Shown: positions 54,062-63,661 of the stretch, one piece after another
Layout: each line of letters begins with the position of its first letter
Numbering within the stretch: the stretch's first letter is position 1
Source of the DNA: Clostridium pasteurianum
GTDB lineage: Bacteria; Bacillota; Clostridia; Clostridiales; Clostridiaceae
Reading direction: 5' to 3'
Assembly: GCF_001705235.1 (NCBI RefSeq)
Contig: NZ_MCGV01000001.1
Location: forward strand, 1,364,001-1,428,000
Length of the DNA: 64,000 nt
Notes under the pieces: generated by a model
Databases searched by the model: none
Told to the model about the DNA's origin: nothing
Seen by the model: the letters and a program-made list of their open reading frames with translations, nothing else
Position numbers and translations under genes: made by a program

Positions 54062-54328
54062 TTAAAATTGTTCAAAACCCTTTAAAATAATATAATCACC
54101 ACAATTCTTACAATTAACTCTTATTTCATTTAATGTTTTATCTACATCAATATCATCTAAATCATTAATATCATCTAAATCCCCACTTAAATCATGGTCA
54201 ATTTCTATATCACTTATAGAAAAATCATTGTCATTTAATTTATCATATATATATGAATGTTTTCCAATATCTTGTGGTGTTAATTCGACCACTTTTCCAC
54301 AATGCTCACATATTACTTGTATTTTCAT
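54062..54328 (-). CDS. Small zinc-ribbon-like protein
   Basis: An 88-residue acidic protein with CEHC near the N-terminus and CKNC near the C-terminus, separated by an Asp-rich stretch (DLSGDLDDINDLDDIDVD). The two CxxC pairs could form a zinc ribbon. GGAG precedes the chosen ATG. It lies between the recombinase and the coiled-coil gene. Function unknown. Confidence 0.6.
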   Translation of the reverse strand: MKIQVICEHCGKVVELTPQDIGKHSYIYDKLNDNDFSISDIEIDHDLSGDLDDINDLDDIDVDKTLNEIRVNCKNCGDYIILKGFEQF

Positions 54329-54511
54329 AACTTTCATCTCCAATATTTTATTTATTGTTACCAGTATTCCACAACTAAATCCAAAATCCTCCTAATATAT
54401 AGAATATTTTATAAAATTCAAATTTTTCTGTGGGGAAAAAATTAATTAACTATAGAAATGAACTGTAAAATGGGGTAATTGCCATTGTATTTTTATAATT
54501 TTTTATAAAAA

Positions 54512-54535
54512 AAGAAGGTCACTATAAACCCTCTT
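54512..54535 (-). terminator. Recombinase terminator
   Basis: AAGAAGG and CCCTCTT form a stem with one bulge, followed on the minus strand by TTTTTTTATAAAAAATT. It lies about 35 bp after the recombinase stop; the rest of 54344-54569 shows nothing else. Confidence 0.65.
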
Positions 54536-54569
54536 CATAATTTTTTATTAATTTATAGAAATATTTCTT

Positions 54570-55145
54570 TTATAAGTTCAAATTCATATATACATCGTTC
54601 AAATCATCTTGAGTAATACCTAAATATTTCTTTGTATTTGCAATACTAGAGTGATTTAATGCTTCCATAATTAATGCAAGTGATACTCCACTTTTATACG
54701 CCCAGTATCCCCATGTTTTTCGCATAGAATGTGTTGAAATTGGTTCTTTTAATCCTATTGCCTCTCCTGCATTACTTAATATAAACGCCGCCTGTTGTCT
54801 TGTAATTGGTTTACTCTCACCTTTACTTGTCTTTCTGCTTTGTATTAAATAATCATTCATATCATAATCATAAGAGTTCAAATATTCTTTTATTGCCTTC
54901 TCTAAGTTCTTTGTTATTGGAAATTTTTTATACTTACCTGTCTTTTGCTCATGTAATACAATAAACTCTTTTGGTTTTTTACCGTTCCATACATCTAATA
55001 TTTTCAACTTTAATATATCACTTATTCTTAATGCACTAGATATTCCTACCATGAACATTAAATAATCTCTTAAACTATGTGATTTCAAATATGCTTTCAT
55101 CAATTCTATTTGTTTTTTATCCCTAATTGGACTAACAGTATTCAT
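54570..55145 (-). CDS. Tyrosine recombinase (short integrase)
   Basis: A 191-residue tyrosine recombinase. The catalytic residues are visible: Arg40 in SALRISDILK, His139 and Arg142 in THSMRKTWGY, His165 in ALNHSSIANT, and the nucleophile Tyr174 in KKYLGI. It lacks most of the N-terminal core-binding domain of full integrases (about 300-380 residues), so it resembles small phage or plasmid resolvase-type enzymes. GAAGAAGG precedes the chosen ATG. It has its own promoter and terminator and sits where a capsid cluster would be expected. It may move the element or resolve multimers. Confidence 0.82.
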   Translation of the reverse strand: MNTVSPIRDKKQIELMKAYLKSHSLRDYLMFMVGISSALRISDILKLKILDVWNGKKPKEFIVLHEQKTGKYKKFPITKNLEKAIKEYLNSYDYDMNDYLIQSRKTSKGESKPITRQQAAFILSNAGEAIGLKEPISTHSMRKTWGYWAYKSGVSLALIMEALNHSSIANTKKYLGITQDDLNDVYMNLNL

Positions 55146-55190
55146 AATTATTACCTTCTTCTCAATATTACTTAATATACTTATATTATA

Positions 55191-55283
55191 CATTATGTCA
55201 TATTCAAAATCAAGTATTTTATAAAAATTCTGTTAGCCATTTATTCAAGCCATTTCTTATATTACATAATGACATTGTGTCAT
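55191..55283. promoter_or_regulatory. Recombinase promoter region with repeated TGTCAT sites
   Basis: ATGACA-TTG-TGTCAT at 55269-55283 is a palindrome, and ATTATGTCATAT at 55192-55203 repeats the half-site next to a TATAAT -10 (minus strand). Two spaced sites suggest repressor control of the recombinase or accessory recombination sites. The remainder of 55284-55531 has no recognised content. Confidence 0.45.
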
Positions 55284-55531
55284 ATTCGTTTTAATAATAA
55301 TTATTTAATCTATGTATAATATACACCACATCATATAATTATACATCTGCACTTCACTTATTTAATTATCACAATATTTTAATTTTTTAAAAATTTTAAC
55401 TTATATTTTTAGTCCACTATAAATGGTAACAGTGCAGAAATTTCAAATCAAATAACATATGAGTATTCATTCATACGATTAACCGTAAATATATAGCACT
55501 AATTAATAATCATTATTACTTAGTTTTACAA

Positions 55532-56932
55532 TTATTTATTACTATTTTCAACCTCGTTATCCTTTATTCCATCTGTATTAAGTTCCTTATTCTCGACACC
55601 ATTATTGCTATTATTTCCTGAATTATTTCCCGTAGAACCATCTGTATTATTTTCCTTTTTCAACCTCTCTAATTCTGTACTCACATCTGTTGTTAAAGGA
55701 GATTTCTCAATTATGCTCTGCTTGCTTATTGCACCCATATTAAACTGTGTCTGTATCTCATTTAATAAATCTTGTCCATTAACAGGTCTACTATAATTAA
55801 ATTCTACATCTATGTATTCATTATCACTGAATGTAACACCCAATAATCCTAACAACTTATCAAAGTATTCAAACCTTTGTTGTAATCCTCTTCTCATCCA
55901 CTTTTCATTTAGCATTGCCATTACATCACTTAAACTATACAAAAGTTTTAGTGAAACTTCTGATACATTCGACACATTACTATTACCCGTTGCCACACTT
56001 GGCATATGAGCAATTATATTTAATTGTTGTTGCAACTTATCCAAATATAATTTTACTGTAGCACTATCTATTGTAGCATTTTTATAATCAAAACTTCCTG
56101 CATCTAAGTTTATCATATATCCACACGCATCACTTGGGATTGTTCCTTCAATTCTCTGTCCAATACTTACTGGCATAGGATTTAAACTTAATGTATATAT
56201 ACTATCAGACATTTTACTAAATATATCTTCAAATTCATCAAAAATAGGTTTTAAATCTTCAAGTAAGCTTCTACCAAAATTGTCATATTCACCTTCATCA
56301 TTTGAATAATGTATAGGCAATCCACTAATATTACTTTTAGTATCTATTAATTGCAGTTCTCCGCCTTCATTGTTCCATTGCTCTACTTTATCTGTGTAAT
56401 ATACATTATAATAACTAACCTTATTGCTATCCATCGTATAGTATTCAATGAATCCTATATACTCACCAGTATCCTCTGAATATATTGGGTATCCATCTTC
56501 AGAATGAATTATTTTACTTACAATGTTTTTATTATTATCTATGTACACATACTCGTAAGAATCTGCATATTTAATAACATTATCCAGTATCTTAAAATCA
56601 ATATTATTATAATTACCCCTCCTATATATATTTTGATATTCTTTAACTTTATTTTCTGAACCAGTTAACGATAAAGGTTTTCCTAGCAAATATGTACTAT
56701 GGAAATTAAGAATTGTTTTTGCTTGATTTAATATTAATTTTTTAGTTATATATTCTTGTCCCTTCCATTTCGTATCTTCTCTTTGTGATATCTTATGCCT
56801 ACCTAGCAGATATTCTATATTATTTACTACATTACTAATTCTAGTTAAATGGTTTCCCTGTTCAACTTCCTGTTCAAACCAATTACTATCACCGCCATAT
56901 CTGTCTGCAATATAATCCTCTAATGTTTGCAT
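55532..56932 (-). CDS. Phage portal protein (SPP1 gp6-like)
   Basis: A 466-residue portal, the dodecameric channel through which DNA enters the head. TKKLILNQAKTILNFHSTYLLGKPLSL, LPIHYSNDEGEYDNFGRSLLED and VATGNSNVSNVSEVSLKLL match SPP1-type portals, and the long C-terminal tail is Asn/Ser-rich. AAGGGG precedes the ATG. It follows the terminase after a small XhlA-like gene. It has the usual length, so it may be functional. No protease or capsid gene follows it as would be normal. Confidence 0.85.
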   Translation of the reverse strand: MQTLEDYIADRYGGDSNWFEQEVEQGNHLTRISNVVNNIEYLLGRHKISQREDTKWKGQEYITKKLILNQAKTILNFHSTYLLGKPLSLTGSENKVKEYQNIYRRGNYNNIDFKILDNVIKYADSYEYVYIDNNKNIVSKIIHSEDGYPIYSEDTGEYIGFIEYYTMDSNKVSYYNVYYTDKVEQWNNEGGELQLIDTKSNISGLPIHYSNDEGEYDNFGRSLLEDLKPIFDEFEDIFSKMSDSIYTLSLNPMPVSIGQRIEGTIPSDACGYMINLDAGSFDYKNATIDSATVKLYLDKLQQQLNIIAHMPSVATGNSNVSNVSEVSLKLLYSLSDVMAMLNEKWMRRGLQQRFEYFDKLLGLLGVTFSDNEYIDVEFNYSRPVNGQDLLNEIQTQFNMGAISKQSIIEKSPLTTDVSTELERLKKENNTDGSTGNNSGNNSNNGVENKELNTDGIKDNEVENSNK

Positions 56933-56945
56933 ATTATCGCCCCTT

Positions 56946-57230
56946 CTACTTTATTATTGTTAATAAATAAAAAATAACTGGAATCAATATTACGCTAATA
57001 ATATATTTCCAGTTATCCGTACCCTTATTTTCTGAACCAATCATAAAATTTTCTAGTTTATCACTTAATTTTTCTATTGTTTCATTTAATTGCTTCATAG
57101 ATGTATTAAGATTTTTCACCGTAACTTGTTGTGTCGCTGTATCTACCTTAATATCATTAATGTCCTTCTCACTACTTGTTATCCTTTGTTCATGATTATT
57201 TAATTTATCCCATATATCTTTATTTTCCAT
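56946..57230 (-). CDS. XhlA-like coiled-coil membrane protein
   Basis: A 94-residue protein with a heptad-rich coiled coil (NNHEQRITSSEKDINDIKVD, MKQLNETIEKLSDKLENFM) and one C-terminal membrane helix (YIISVILIPVIFYLLTIIK), the layout of XhlA/BhlA proteins that act with holins. It lies 13 bp before the portal gene, an unusual place for a lysis-type gene. AGAAGGAATA precedes the ATG. Confidence 0.65.
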   Translation of the reverse strand: MENKDIWDKLNNHEQRITSSEKDINDIKVDTATQQVTVKNLNTSMKQLNETIEKLSDKLENFMIGSENKGTDNWKYIISVILIPVIFYLLTIIK

Positions 57231-57267
57231 TATTCCTTCTCTCCTTTTATATAAAATTAACCCCTAC

Positions 57268-58836
57268 TTAAAAAGTATAATAATAAGGATTTTTCAAGCT
57301 AACTATTGCTAATGCTGTAGCCATTACACTATCATCATGATTAGAACCACTAGCAGCCATTGAACCATTATCATTAATTTCAAAAACTTTCATCTCTTGA
57401 AGTACTCTTCTACTATTAATTTTTAATTGCCCTTTTGCAAATAATTCTACAAAATCGTTAATTATAATTGATTTAGTTTTATTGTTTGTATCAAAACCAA
57501 TATTCCATTGCATTTTATTAAATTGGTCGTATGATTTATATTTTGTCATGTTCATATATCTAAATTCATATCGCAATCTTTCAATTACTGAATGACCTCC
57601 ACTAGCTTTTTCAACTGTAATTAATGCTTTGTTATAATAAATACCAATAGCATTGATAATTTCAGCCATTTGGAAAGGTTTTAACTTGTTATTATAAAAC
57701 TCTGCTACTTGTTCCCCATCTTTATTAAGAACTTCTATCACAGAATAATCTTGTCCTACTCCTTCAGATAGATCACATCCAATATAAAAGCGTTCGCCAC
57801 TCTTGGCGATTTTATATATAAAAAAAGACCTGCCATAGTGATTCCTTAAAATCATTGGCAAATCTATAATATTTTCTTTCTTTATATATGTAGTTTTATT
57901 ATTGATAATTGCACGTTCTACTTCATCAATTCGTTTGTTATCAAATACATTGCATCCGCTCACAATGAACGCCTGTACGGGTGTAGCTGGATATTCTTGA
58001 TGAAACATATCTAATCCACTACTAGCAACTTTTAACCTTCTCCACATCAACTGTTCCATAGTAGCACCCAGTTTTAATAATTCGTTTTCTTCATCATCAA
58101 GTTCATCTACTGTAAGTAATTTATTATGTTTAGATTTATATATCTTGACTGATTTTTCATAATCCTTTTTAAAAAGAGTACTTCCACCTATCCAATTAAA
58201 GAAAAATGATTTATACGAGTTTTCATTATTTTGGGCTTGGAAATATAAATCATGAAATTCATTTAATCCGTTTGCTGTACTCTCAATAATTAATTTACCC
58301 TCTGGAGCAAGTGCTTGTGTAATTGAATTTAATTGTTTTTTTGGCATTTTCCAAAAAGAAAACTCACTTAAATGAACTAATTGTAATGTGTCACCCCTTC
58401 CGACATCCTTATTTCCTGCACAACTGCAAGTGATTTTACTTCCGTTACACATCTTTATTTCCTGGCGATTGTTTGCAATTGTTTTAGGTTTAAGCCAGCT
58501 AGGTAAACTATTAAATTGTTGTTTAAGTTTATCAAAAATTGTATTACATGATTTTTGGTCATGCGATACCAGTAAACATGCCGAATTAGGATATACAATA
58601 CATTGTCTTATTGCTAGTCCAACTGTGCAAACACTTAATCCCAATTGCCTTGATTTGAGTACTATATTAAATTTGCTTAATCCTTCTACAAATTCCTTTT
58701 GCTCTGGTGTAAGAATAAACGGTACTGTTTTGGTATCTTTATTTACTATCTTAATAAAAGCACCTATCCATTCAATTTCATGACCATCTTGCCATAACCA
58801 TTTTAACTTTTTAGCATTTGAAATACTTAAAGCCAT
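57268..58836 (-). CDS. terL: Phage terminase large subunit
   Basis: A 522-residue packaging motor. The ATPase has a Walker-A-like LKSRQLGLS (residues 60-68) and Walker B LVHLSEFSFW with Glu158 as the base, then IIESTANGLNEFHDLY. The RuvC-like nuclease begins at GCDLSEGVGQDYSVIEV and ends with HDDSVMATALAIVS. It cuts and translocates DNA into the head. Its ATG overlaps the small-subunit stop by one base. Full length and all key residues present. Confidence 0.9.
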   Translation of the reverse strand: MALSISNAKKLKWLWQDGHEIEWIGAFIKIVNKDTKTVPFILTPEQKEFVEGLSKFNIVLKSRQLGLSVCTVGLAIRQCIVYPNSACLLVSHDQKSCNTIFDKLKQQFNSLPSWLKPKTIANNRQEIKMCNGSKITCSCAGNKDVGRGDTLQLVHLSEFSFWKMPKKQLNSITQALAPEGKLIIESTANGLNEFHDLYFQAQNNENSYKSFFFNWIGGSTLFKKDYEKSVKIYKSKHNKLLTVDELDDEENELLKLGATMEQLMWRRLKVASSGLDMFHQEYPATPVQAFIVSGCNVFDNKRIDEVERAIINNKTTYIKKENIIDLPMILRNHYGRSFFIYKIAKSGERFYIGCDLSEGVGQDYSVIEVLNKDGEQVAEFYNNKLKPFQMAEIINAIGIYYNKALITVEKASGGHSVIERLRYEFRYMNMTKYKSYDQFNKMQWNIGFDTNNKTKSIIINDFVELFAKGQLKINSRRVLQEMKVFEINDNGSMAASGSNHDDSVMATALAIVSLKNPYYYTF

Positions 58837-59255
58837 TACTTACCACCACTTTTCTTTAGTGCAGGAATATCAATATTACTTAAGTAATCATCCATTTCAT
58901 CCTCACCATCTTCAAAGAAGTCACTTTTAGAAAAATCTACCACCCATTTAGCAGCATTAGTATCTCCTTTTTCTATTGCTTTTGTACACATTGCATTATA
59001 AATTTCTATAATTTTAACAAATCTTTTTTGTTTCATATATTCTTTAATAGCACTTTGCACATCTTCTCTAATTAACCAGTTTTGCATTGCATTTTCAAAT
59101 TCACATCCACAACAACTCTTACAATCCTTATTAAAATTTTCTTTAGTCCTATCCTTTTTAGATGTATCCACATACCATTTTATAAAAGGATATATTTTAT
59201 TACTATTAACGTCTAATTTTTCCATTATTGTTTCTTTTGTTGTTCTAGATTTCAT
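58836..59255 (-). CDS. terS: Terminase small subunit-like protein
   Basis: A 139-residue protein just before the large subunit, with one-base overlap. ENAMQNWLIREDVQSAIKEY and MCTKAIEKGDTNAAKWVVDFSKSD are helical and resemble small-terminase C-terminal regions; the N-terminal third carries CKSCCGCEF, an unusual cysteine cluster. GGGAGAGG precedes the ATG. It would recognise packaging sites in DNA. The assignment rests mainly on position and size. Confidence 0.65.
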   Translation of the reverse strand: MKSRTTKETIMEKLDVNSNKIYPFIKWYVDTSKKDRTKENFNKDCKSCCGCEFENAMQNWLIREDVQSAIKEYMKQKRFVKIIEIYNAMCTKAIEKGDTNAAKWVVDFSKSDFFEDGEDEMDDYLSNIDIPALKKSGGK

Positions 59256-59943
59256 TTAATCCTCTCCCTTCTATTTATTTTGTTCCACTTTGGTGGACTA
59301 AGTTTATACGAAACTATAGCATTCTTTATACAAAAATATAATCAACCTTATATAAAACTTATACGAACTTCATACTTTTTTTATAGTTCATATTACTTTT
59401 ATATAAGGTTGATAGTAGTTTTGTTATAGTTTGATACTACATTGATAATTGAGTTATTATCTATCAATTATAACTGTATTATCTACTGATTATTTATTGA
59501 TTGTCACTATATTATCTATTGATTATACATGGATAATGCATGTATAATAACACGATTATGTTACGATAATATCACGATAATGTTAATACTTTAAAAGTAC
59601 TTTAAAAATACTTTTAAAACATTTTAAGTTTCCCTGCAAGGAAATAAGGGTCGCCTTCGTAGTTGACCCCTTTTAGTTATCTTTATTTACTTAGCAATTG
59701 GATTTATTTCGGTCACTAAGTTGTATTTCTATAACTTATACTATTAATTGTCCTATAGATTATACGGTATGTACGGGTTAAAGTAACGTCTACAGATAAG
59801 TGATATAGCCATTCTTTAAAACCAATAAGAAATAAGAAGAAAGAGTAATATAGGATTGCAGTTAGTAATAGAAAAGTGTGATTTTGTTCCAATTTTCCAG
59901 AAAATTTCCGTATCCCCTTTTAGTTATCTACATAATTTATTTT
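59256..59943. other. 690-bp noncoding region with iterated GATAAT-type repeats
   Basis: The region upstream of terS contains many copies of TTATC/GATAA-like words (about 59440-59580) and direct ATTATCTATTGATTAT-like runs, then TTTAAAAGTACTTTAAAAATAC. A GGGTC/GACCC hairpin lies near 59650-59675. Such iterons can mark a phage origin or packaging site. No gene or ribosome site is visible. Confidence 0.4.
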
Positions 59944-60156
59944 TTACATATTCTTATACATCTGATTGATTAGAACTCTATAATTTACATCCTTATAATA
60001 CTTCTGTAGATGTTCCTTGTCCAATGATTGTATTACACTATATAAATAGTCCCTATCGTCTTCCTCACTTTTGATACAACCAAATTTATATTTACTCGTA
60101 TTATTTGTACGAGTATCCTTCTTTAATATTTTCTTAATTATTTTATTTATAAACAT
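59944..60156 (-). CDS. Small hypothetical phage-region protein
   Basis: A 70-residue basic protein with no recognised domain. GGGGGAATAATAAT precedes the ATG, and it is 14 bp after the gene at 60171 on the same strand. The sequence (KFGCIKSEEDDRDYLYSVIQ, then LNKEHLQKYYKD-like helices) gives no function. Confidence 0.5.
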   Translation of the reverse strand: MFINKIIKKILKKDTRTNNTSKYKFGCIKSEEDDRDYLYSVIQSLDKEHLQKYYKDVNYRVLINQMYKNM

Positions 60157-60170
60157 ATTATTATTCCCCC

Positions 60171-60878
60171 TTATTTTCTAACTCCCATAATTTCCCATCC
60201 AAATTCTATATCTTTATCGGCTGAAATGACTATATTACTTGTATTACGTGTAATAGTATAATTACAACTTTCATAAGGATAAAACTTAAATATATAATTA
60301 TTTACATATATGTTTTCTTGTAATGCAGAATTAATTTCTATAATACATTGACCATTTTCTATCTTTGCATTCCCACAATCAGATAGAGTTTCTTTAGTCA
60401 TTGCATTAGCATAATAAATATTGCCATTGTCTTTTATTTGTACATTATCACATTGTAAACTATTTATTTCATCAACATTTTTATTATTGAAATGCAGTCC
60501 ATCTTCATCAGTTCTTATTCCATTTAACCTTAAATCTCCTGACAAATTTAAAGCATTTATTTCAAAGTCCTTTTTACAACGTTTGTCTATGTACATATTA
60601 TTTAATTCACCCATTGGGGCGGTTAAAACAACCAAATCTCCAACATTTAGTATTACACCACTTTTATTGTGTAGCTTGTCCATAGTCGTTGTATTATCCC
60701 CAAATGTAATATCTATATCAGCAGTATTATCACCATTTACTTGCTTTACAGTTCCATAGAATTGCTTTGTAATTCCTATTTTTTTAATTTCACTCTGTAT
60801 TAATGGTATTAGTACTTGATTTACTAATGTATCCTTTTGTTTTAATGTAAAATCTGAACTTCCATAATTTATTTTCAT
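60171..60878 (-). CDS. Putative phage tail or baseplate-like protein
   Basis: A 235-residue protein. Residues 38-100 look like an OB-type fold (FYGTVKQVNGDNTADIDITF, VILNVGDLVVLTAPMGELNN), seen in baseplate or tail-tip proteins; the rest is beta-rich (ALNLSGDLRLNGIRTDEDGL). It could be a short tail fibre or baseplate hub. No homolog is recognised with certainty. AGGAGAGA precedes the ATG. Confidence 0.5.
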   Translation of the reverse strand: MKINYGSSDFTLKQKDTLVNQVLIPLIQSEIKKIGITKQFYGTVKQVNGDNTADIDITFGDNTTTMDKLHNKSGVILNVGDLVVLTAPMGELNNMYIDKRCKKDFEINALNLSGDLRLNGIRTDEDGLHFNNKNVDEINSLQCDNVQIKDNGNIYYANAMTKETLSDCGNAKIENGQCIIEINSALQENIYVNNYIFKFYPYESCNYTITRNTSNIVISADKDIEFGWEIMGVRK

Positions 60879-61062
60879 ATTATTATATCTCTCCTTTTAT
60901 TTTTTTAATTTTTAGAAGAACTACCGCACAATTTAGGTCTAGTACGTCACTACGTTCCTACTATCCCTATAAATTGATTGGTATCTTTTCTCAAGTTTGC
61001 GAAAAAGACCGCAACCTTTCAAAAAGATTAATATAGATTTATTTTATTTCTATTAATTACAA

Positions 61063-61143
61063 AAAAGTTGTCACTTCTCAAACTTCTATAATAATATATA
61101 TAATTATTTACTCGCTATAGAGTTTTGAAAAGTGACAACTTTT
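61063..61143 (-). terminator. Terminator after the 61.2-kb gene
   Basis: AAAAGTTGTCACTT and AAGTGACAACTTTT form a perfect 14-bp stem around a 53-base AT-rich loop, followed on the minus strand by TTTTTT. It is 45 bp past the stop at 61189. A small TTGCG/CGCAA hairpin near 61000 lies just beyond; the rest of 60879-61188 is without recognised content. Confidence 0.65.
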
Positions 61144-61188
61144 ATATTTTTATTTTATATTCCTTGTATATCAATGGTTACAAGGTTT

Positions 61189-62277
61189 TTAATTTTGTAA
61201 ATTCATAAATTCTCTTGCAATTTCTTCATTTGTCTTGTACTGTTTTATTTTTTGAATTACATTAATTGCAGTATAACTAAGTACAATATTTATTACTTGC
61301 TTATAAGCTATACTATATTTCAAACTCATTTTTTCAGTTTCCCATTTGCTATTATAATTTGGAATTCCCCATGTAACATCTCTATATTTATTCCTTATTT
61401 TTTCTTTAGATTTTTCAATAGATTTTATTATATCTTCAATGAATAATTTATTTAATTCCTTTTCATTTTTTTTAACATCTTTTTGTCTAGACACTTTTTT
61501 TATAATTATTTCGTATCCTTGAAAAAATCCATCTATCTTATTGTTTAATAGTTCAAAATGCTCCATGACTATATCATTTAATTTTTTATAAAATTTTACT
61601 TTTGTATCATGTTTACACATCATTTTTTGCTTTGTTGTATCCACTTCTTTTAATAAACTTTCTTCAACTTCTTTTACATAATCTATATCATTTTCCTTCA
61701 TTTTTGATACTTGATTATCTTTATATATTAAATAAGTTAATTCAAATTTTATTTTATTTGCTTTTTGTAATCTGTTCAAACTTCCTAATATTGCAGGTCT
61801 GATTTTATTTCCTACATGATAAAATACATCTCTTTCTGCTATTTTGGGTGTATTAGTATATTCATCTCCCATATATTTGTGAAATTTTTCTCTATTTTCT
61901 TCACAGCACCTATAATTGAAATTTATCATTTTTATCATCTGTGCTAAACAATTATTAGTTATATGTAAAGTATTTATATCATTTTTCTTTTGATTATATA
62001 AAAATTGTTCTAATAATGAATCTATATATTTTGCAAACTTGCTATTGTTTGCATGACTTCCTTCACTTTTTCCTCTATTATCAATTTTTTCTTTAGGAAC
62101 ATTATATATTTCAGTTATTAGAAATCCATTTCCTTCTTTTATATAATTAAAATATCTTGTCCATTCTTTAAGTTGCAATTGCTTAGATTTACCAGTTTTA
62201 ATTGGTTCTTCTAGTGCTCCACATATTATTTTATAATTTTTATATTTTTTATTTAATTCTAAATCACCTAAATTCAT
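61189..62277 (-). CDS. Hypothetical phage/plasmid-type protein
   Basis: A 362-residue basic, helical protein. The opening CGALEEPIKTGKSKQLQLKE and YFNYIKEGNGFLITEIYNVP resembles an N-terminal module common in Firmicutes phage and mobile-element proteins of unknown role, perhaps DNA-binding. The middle is highly charged (KFYKKLNDIVMEHFELLNNK). No enzymatic motif is evident. It has a clear terminator and lies in the early-type gene block with the genes at 62289 and 62564. Confidence 0.5.
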   Translation of the reverse strand: MNLGDLELNKKYKNYKIICGALEEPIKTGKSKQLQLKEWTRYFNYIKEGNGFLITEIYNVPKEKIDNRGKSEGSHANNSKFAKYIDSLLEQFLYNQKKNDINTLHITNNCLAQMIKMINFNYRCCEENREKFHKYMGDEYTNTPKIAERDVFYHVGNKIRPAILGSLNRLQKANKIKFELTYLIYKDNQVSKMKENDIDYVKEVEESLLKEVDTTKQKMMCKHDTKVKFYKKLNDIVMEHFELLNNKIDGFFQGYEIIIKKVSRQKDVKKNEKELNKLFIEDIIKSIEKSKEKIRNKYRDVTWGIPNYNSKWETEKMSLKYSIAYKQVINIVLSYTAINVIQKIKQYKTNEEIAREFMNLQN

Positions 62278-62288
62278 AAAATCTTAAC

Positions 62289-62498
62289 CTACCTCTCTTT
62301 GTTGTTATATTTAAAATTCATAAAATTCTTAATTTCAATTAATTTTTCTAGTGCAACATGAAACTGGTCATTATTTTTAAAACTATACACTATTTTACCT
62401 TCGTTGTTCGTAAAAATATAATATCTCATGCCAGTTACCCAATTTATTGCATCTGCTATATATTTATTGTCTACTGTTGTATATTCTTTTCTTTCCAT
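62289..62498 (-). CDS. Small DUF5659-like protein
   Basis: A 69-residue protein, MERKEYTTVDNKYIADAINW with FTNNEGKIVYSFKNND and LIEIKNFMNFKY, which has the size and alternating strand-helix pattern of the short DUF5659 domain seen in clostridial phages. GAGGTATATGTTT precedes the chosen ATG. It is 12 bp from the gene at 61189. Function unknown. Confidence 0.5.
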   Translation of the reverse strand: MERKEYTTVDNKYIADAINWVTGMRYYIFTNNEGKIVYSFKNNDQFHVALEKLIEIKNFMNFKYNNKER

Positions 62499-62563
62499 AA
62501 ACATATACCTCAACTTTCTTAATTGTAAAGAGGACGGAATATCGTCCCCTTAATTTATTTTAA

Positions 62564-63376
62564 TTATTTCTGATAACTAAATTTTATAAAACTTCTATTA
62601 GTTAATGCTTGTGTGAAAATTTCACCACCATTTGCTTCTAAATCTGCTTTAAATCTATTAAATGCACTTAAATTTAATCCTTTGTCTATGTATGTATGTG
62701 TGCATCTAAATTCACTTTTAGGCAAAATAAAAGACATATTAAATAACTCTGATAAACCATTAAGGTCTATTGAAGTTTTTAATATGTTATCTTCATTCAT
62801 TATTATTTTTTTGTATAATTTATATTTGTCTATTAAATCATAGAATTCTTTTTGCTTATGATCCTTACATAAATCGTATAGTTGTGGCAATTCTAATACA
62901 TCTACTAAATAATATTTACTTAATGCAGGGTTAAAAGCATACTGTTTAAATGTAGTATCCACTGCAAGTAGAACCATTAATGCCTCTTCATTTAACATTG
63001 AAATATCTACATCATAATAAGATATAATCTCCAGTAAAGTTGAACCTGCATACTTATGAAAATAATTATTTTGATTTATACCTTTTATTACATTTAAATT
63101 TGCACTATTTTTATTATTATTTAGCGTGGGGTGATTGCCCCAACACCTTCCCACATTTAAATCCATATCTACACCAACAAGTTTTATATTACCTTTGAAT
63201 TGATTTCCTCTATACAATTTGCTGAATGAATAAAAATGTGAAATTTCATATCCCTTAATTTTTTCTAATAATAAGCAACTGAATAATGAATCTACATCAT
63301 CAGTCAAGCACATATATAATTTAGTCCTGCTATCTAACCATTCTGTTGGAAAACTTTTTTTAATTTCTTCGTTCAT
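62564..63376 (-). CDS. DHH-phosphoesterase-like phage protein
   Basis: A 270-residue protein. CLTDDVDSLFSCLLLEKI (Asp26, 27, 29), KLVGVDMDLN (Asp70 and 72) and GNHPT (Asn81, His82) follow the order of motifs I to III of DHH-type phosphoesterases (DxDG, VDxD, DHH), but the third motif is GNHP. It may be a DHH relative that hydrolyses small nucleotides, or a non-catalytic descendant. It is preceded by a promoter and repeats at 63582-63652. No neighbour helps define its role. Confidence 0.45.
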   Translation of the reverse strand: MNEEIKKSFPTEWLDSRTKLYMCLTDDVDSLFSCLLLEKIKGYEISHFYSFSKLYRGNQFKGNIKLVGVDMDLNVGRCWGNHPTLNNNKNSANLNVIKGINQNNYFHKYAGSTLLEIISYYDVDISMLNEEALMVLLAVDTTFKQYAFNPALSKYYLVDVLELPQLYDLCKDHKQKEFYDLIDKYKLYKKIIMNEDNILKTSIDLNGLSELFNMSFILPKSEFRCTHTYIDKGLNLSAFNRFKADLEANGGEIFTQALTNRSFIKFSYQK

Positions 63377-63581
63377 AATTTTTTTATGTCTAGTATTTGC
63401 ATTGTAAAAAACGTTAAATTTTGTATTTCTTATACATACACAACCCTCGCTTTCCCGTACTGTTCTGAGTTACAATTTACTTTCTTAACTTTAAAGAAAG
63501 TTATCAAACTTTTGACATATTTACACCTACCTCTCTAATTTTTGCTTATATGATTTTATATACATAAATATAAGCGTTATT

Positions 63582-63652
63582 CGCCATATAAGGCGTTTTA
63601 AGCGGAATATAATATAATTACACTATTTCAATTTGAACGCTAAATAACGCTA
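63582..63652 (-). promoter_or_regulatory. Early phage promoter with repeated AGCGTTATT operators
   Basis: On the minus strand TTCAAA and TATTAT, 17 bp apart (about 63611-63639), lie between AGCGTTATTTAGCGTT (63652-63636) and the inverted GGCGAATAACGCT (to about 63572), with a CGCC/GGCG palindrome at 63582-63595. The repeats flank the promoter, as in repressor-operator regions. The XRE protein at 63662 is the likely ligand. The rest of 63377-63581 has no recognised content. Confidence 0.45.
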
Positions 63653-63661
63653 TATACATGC

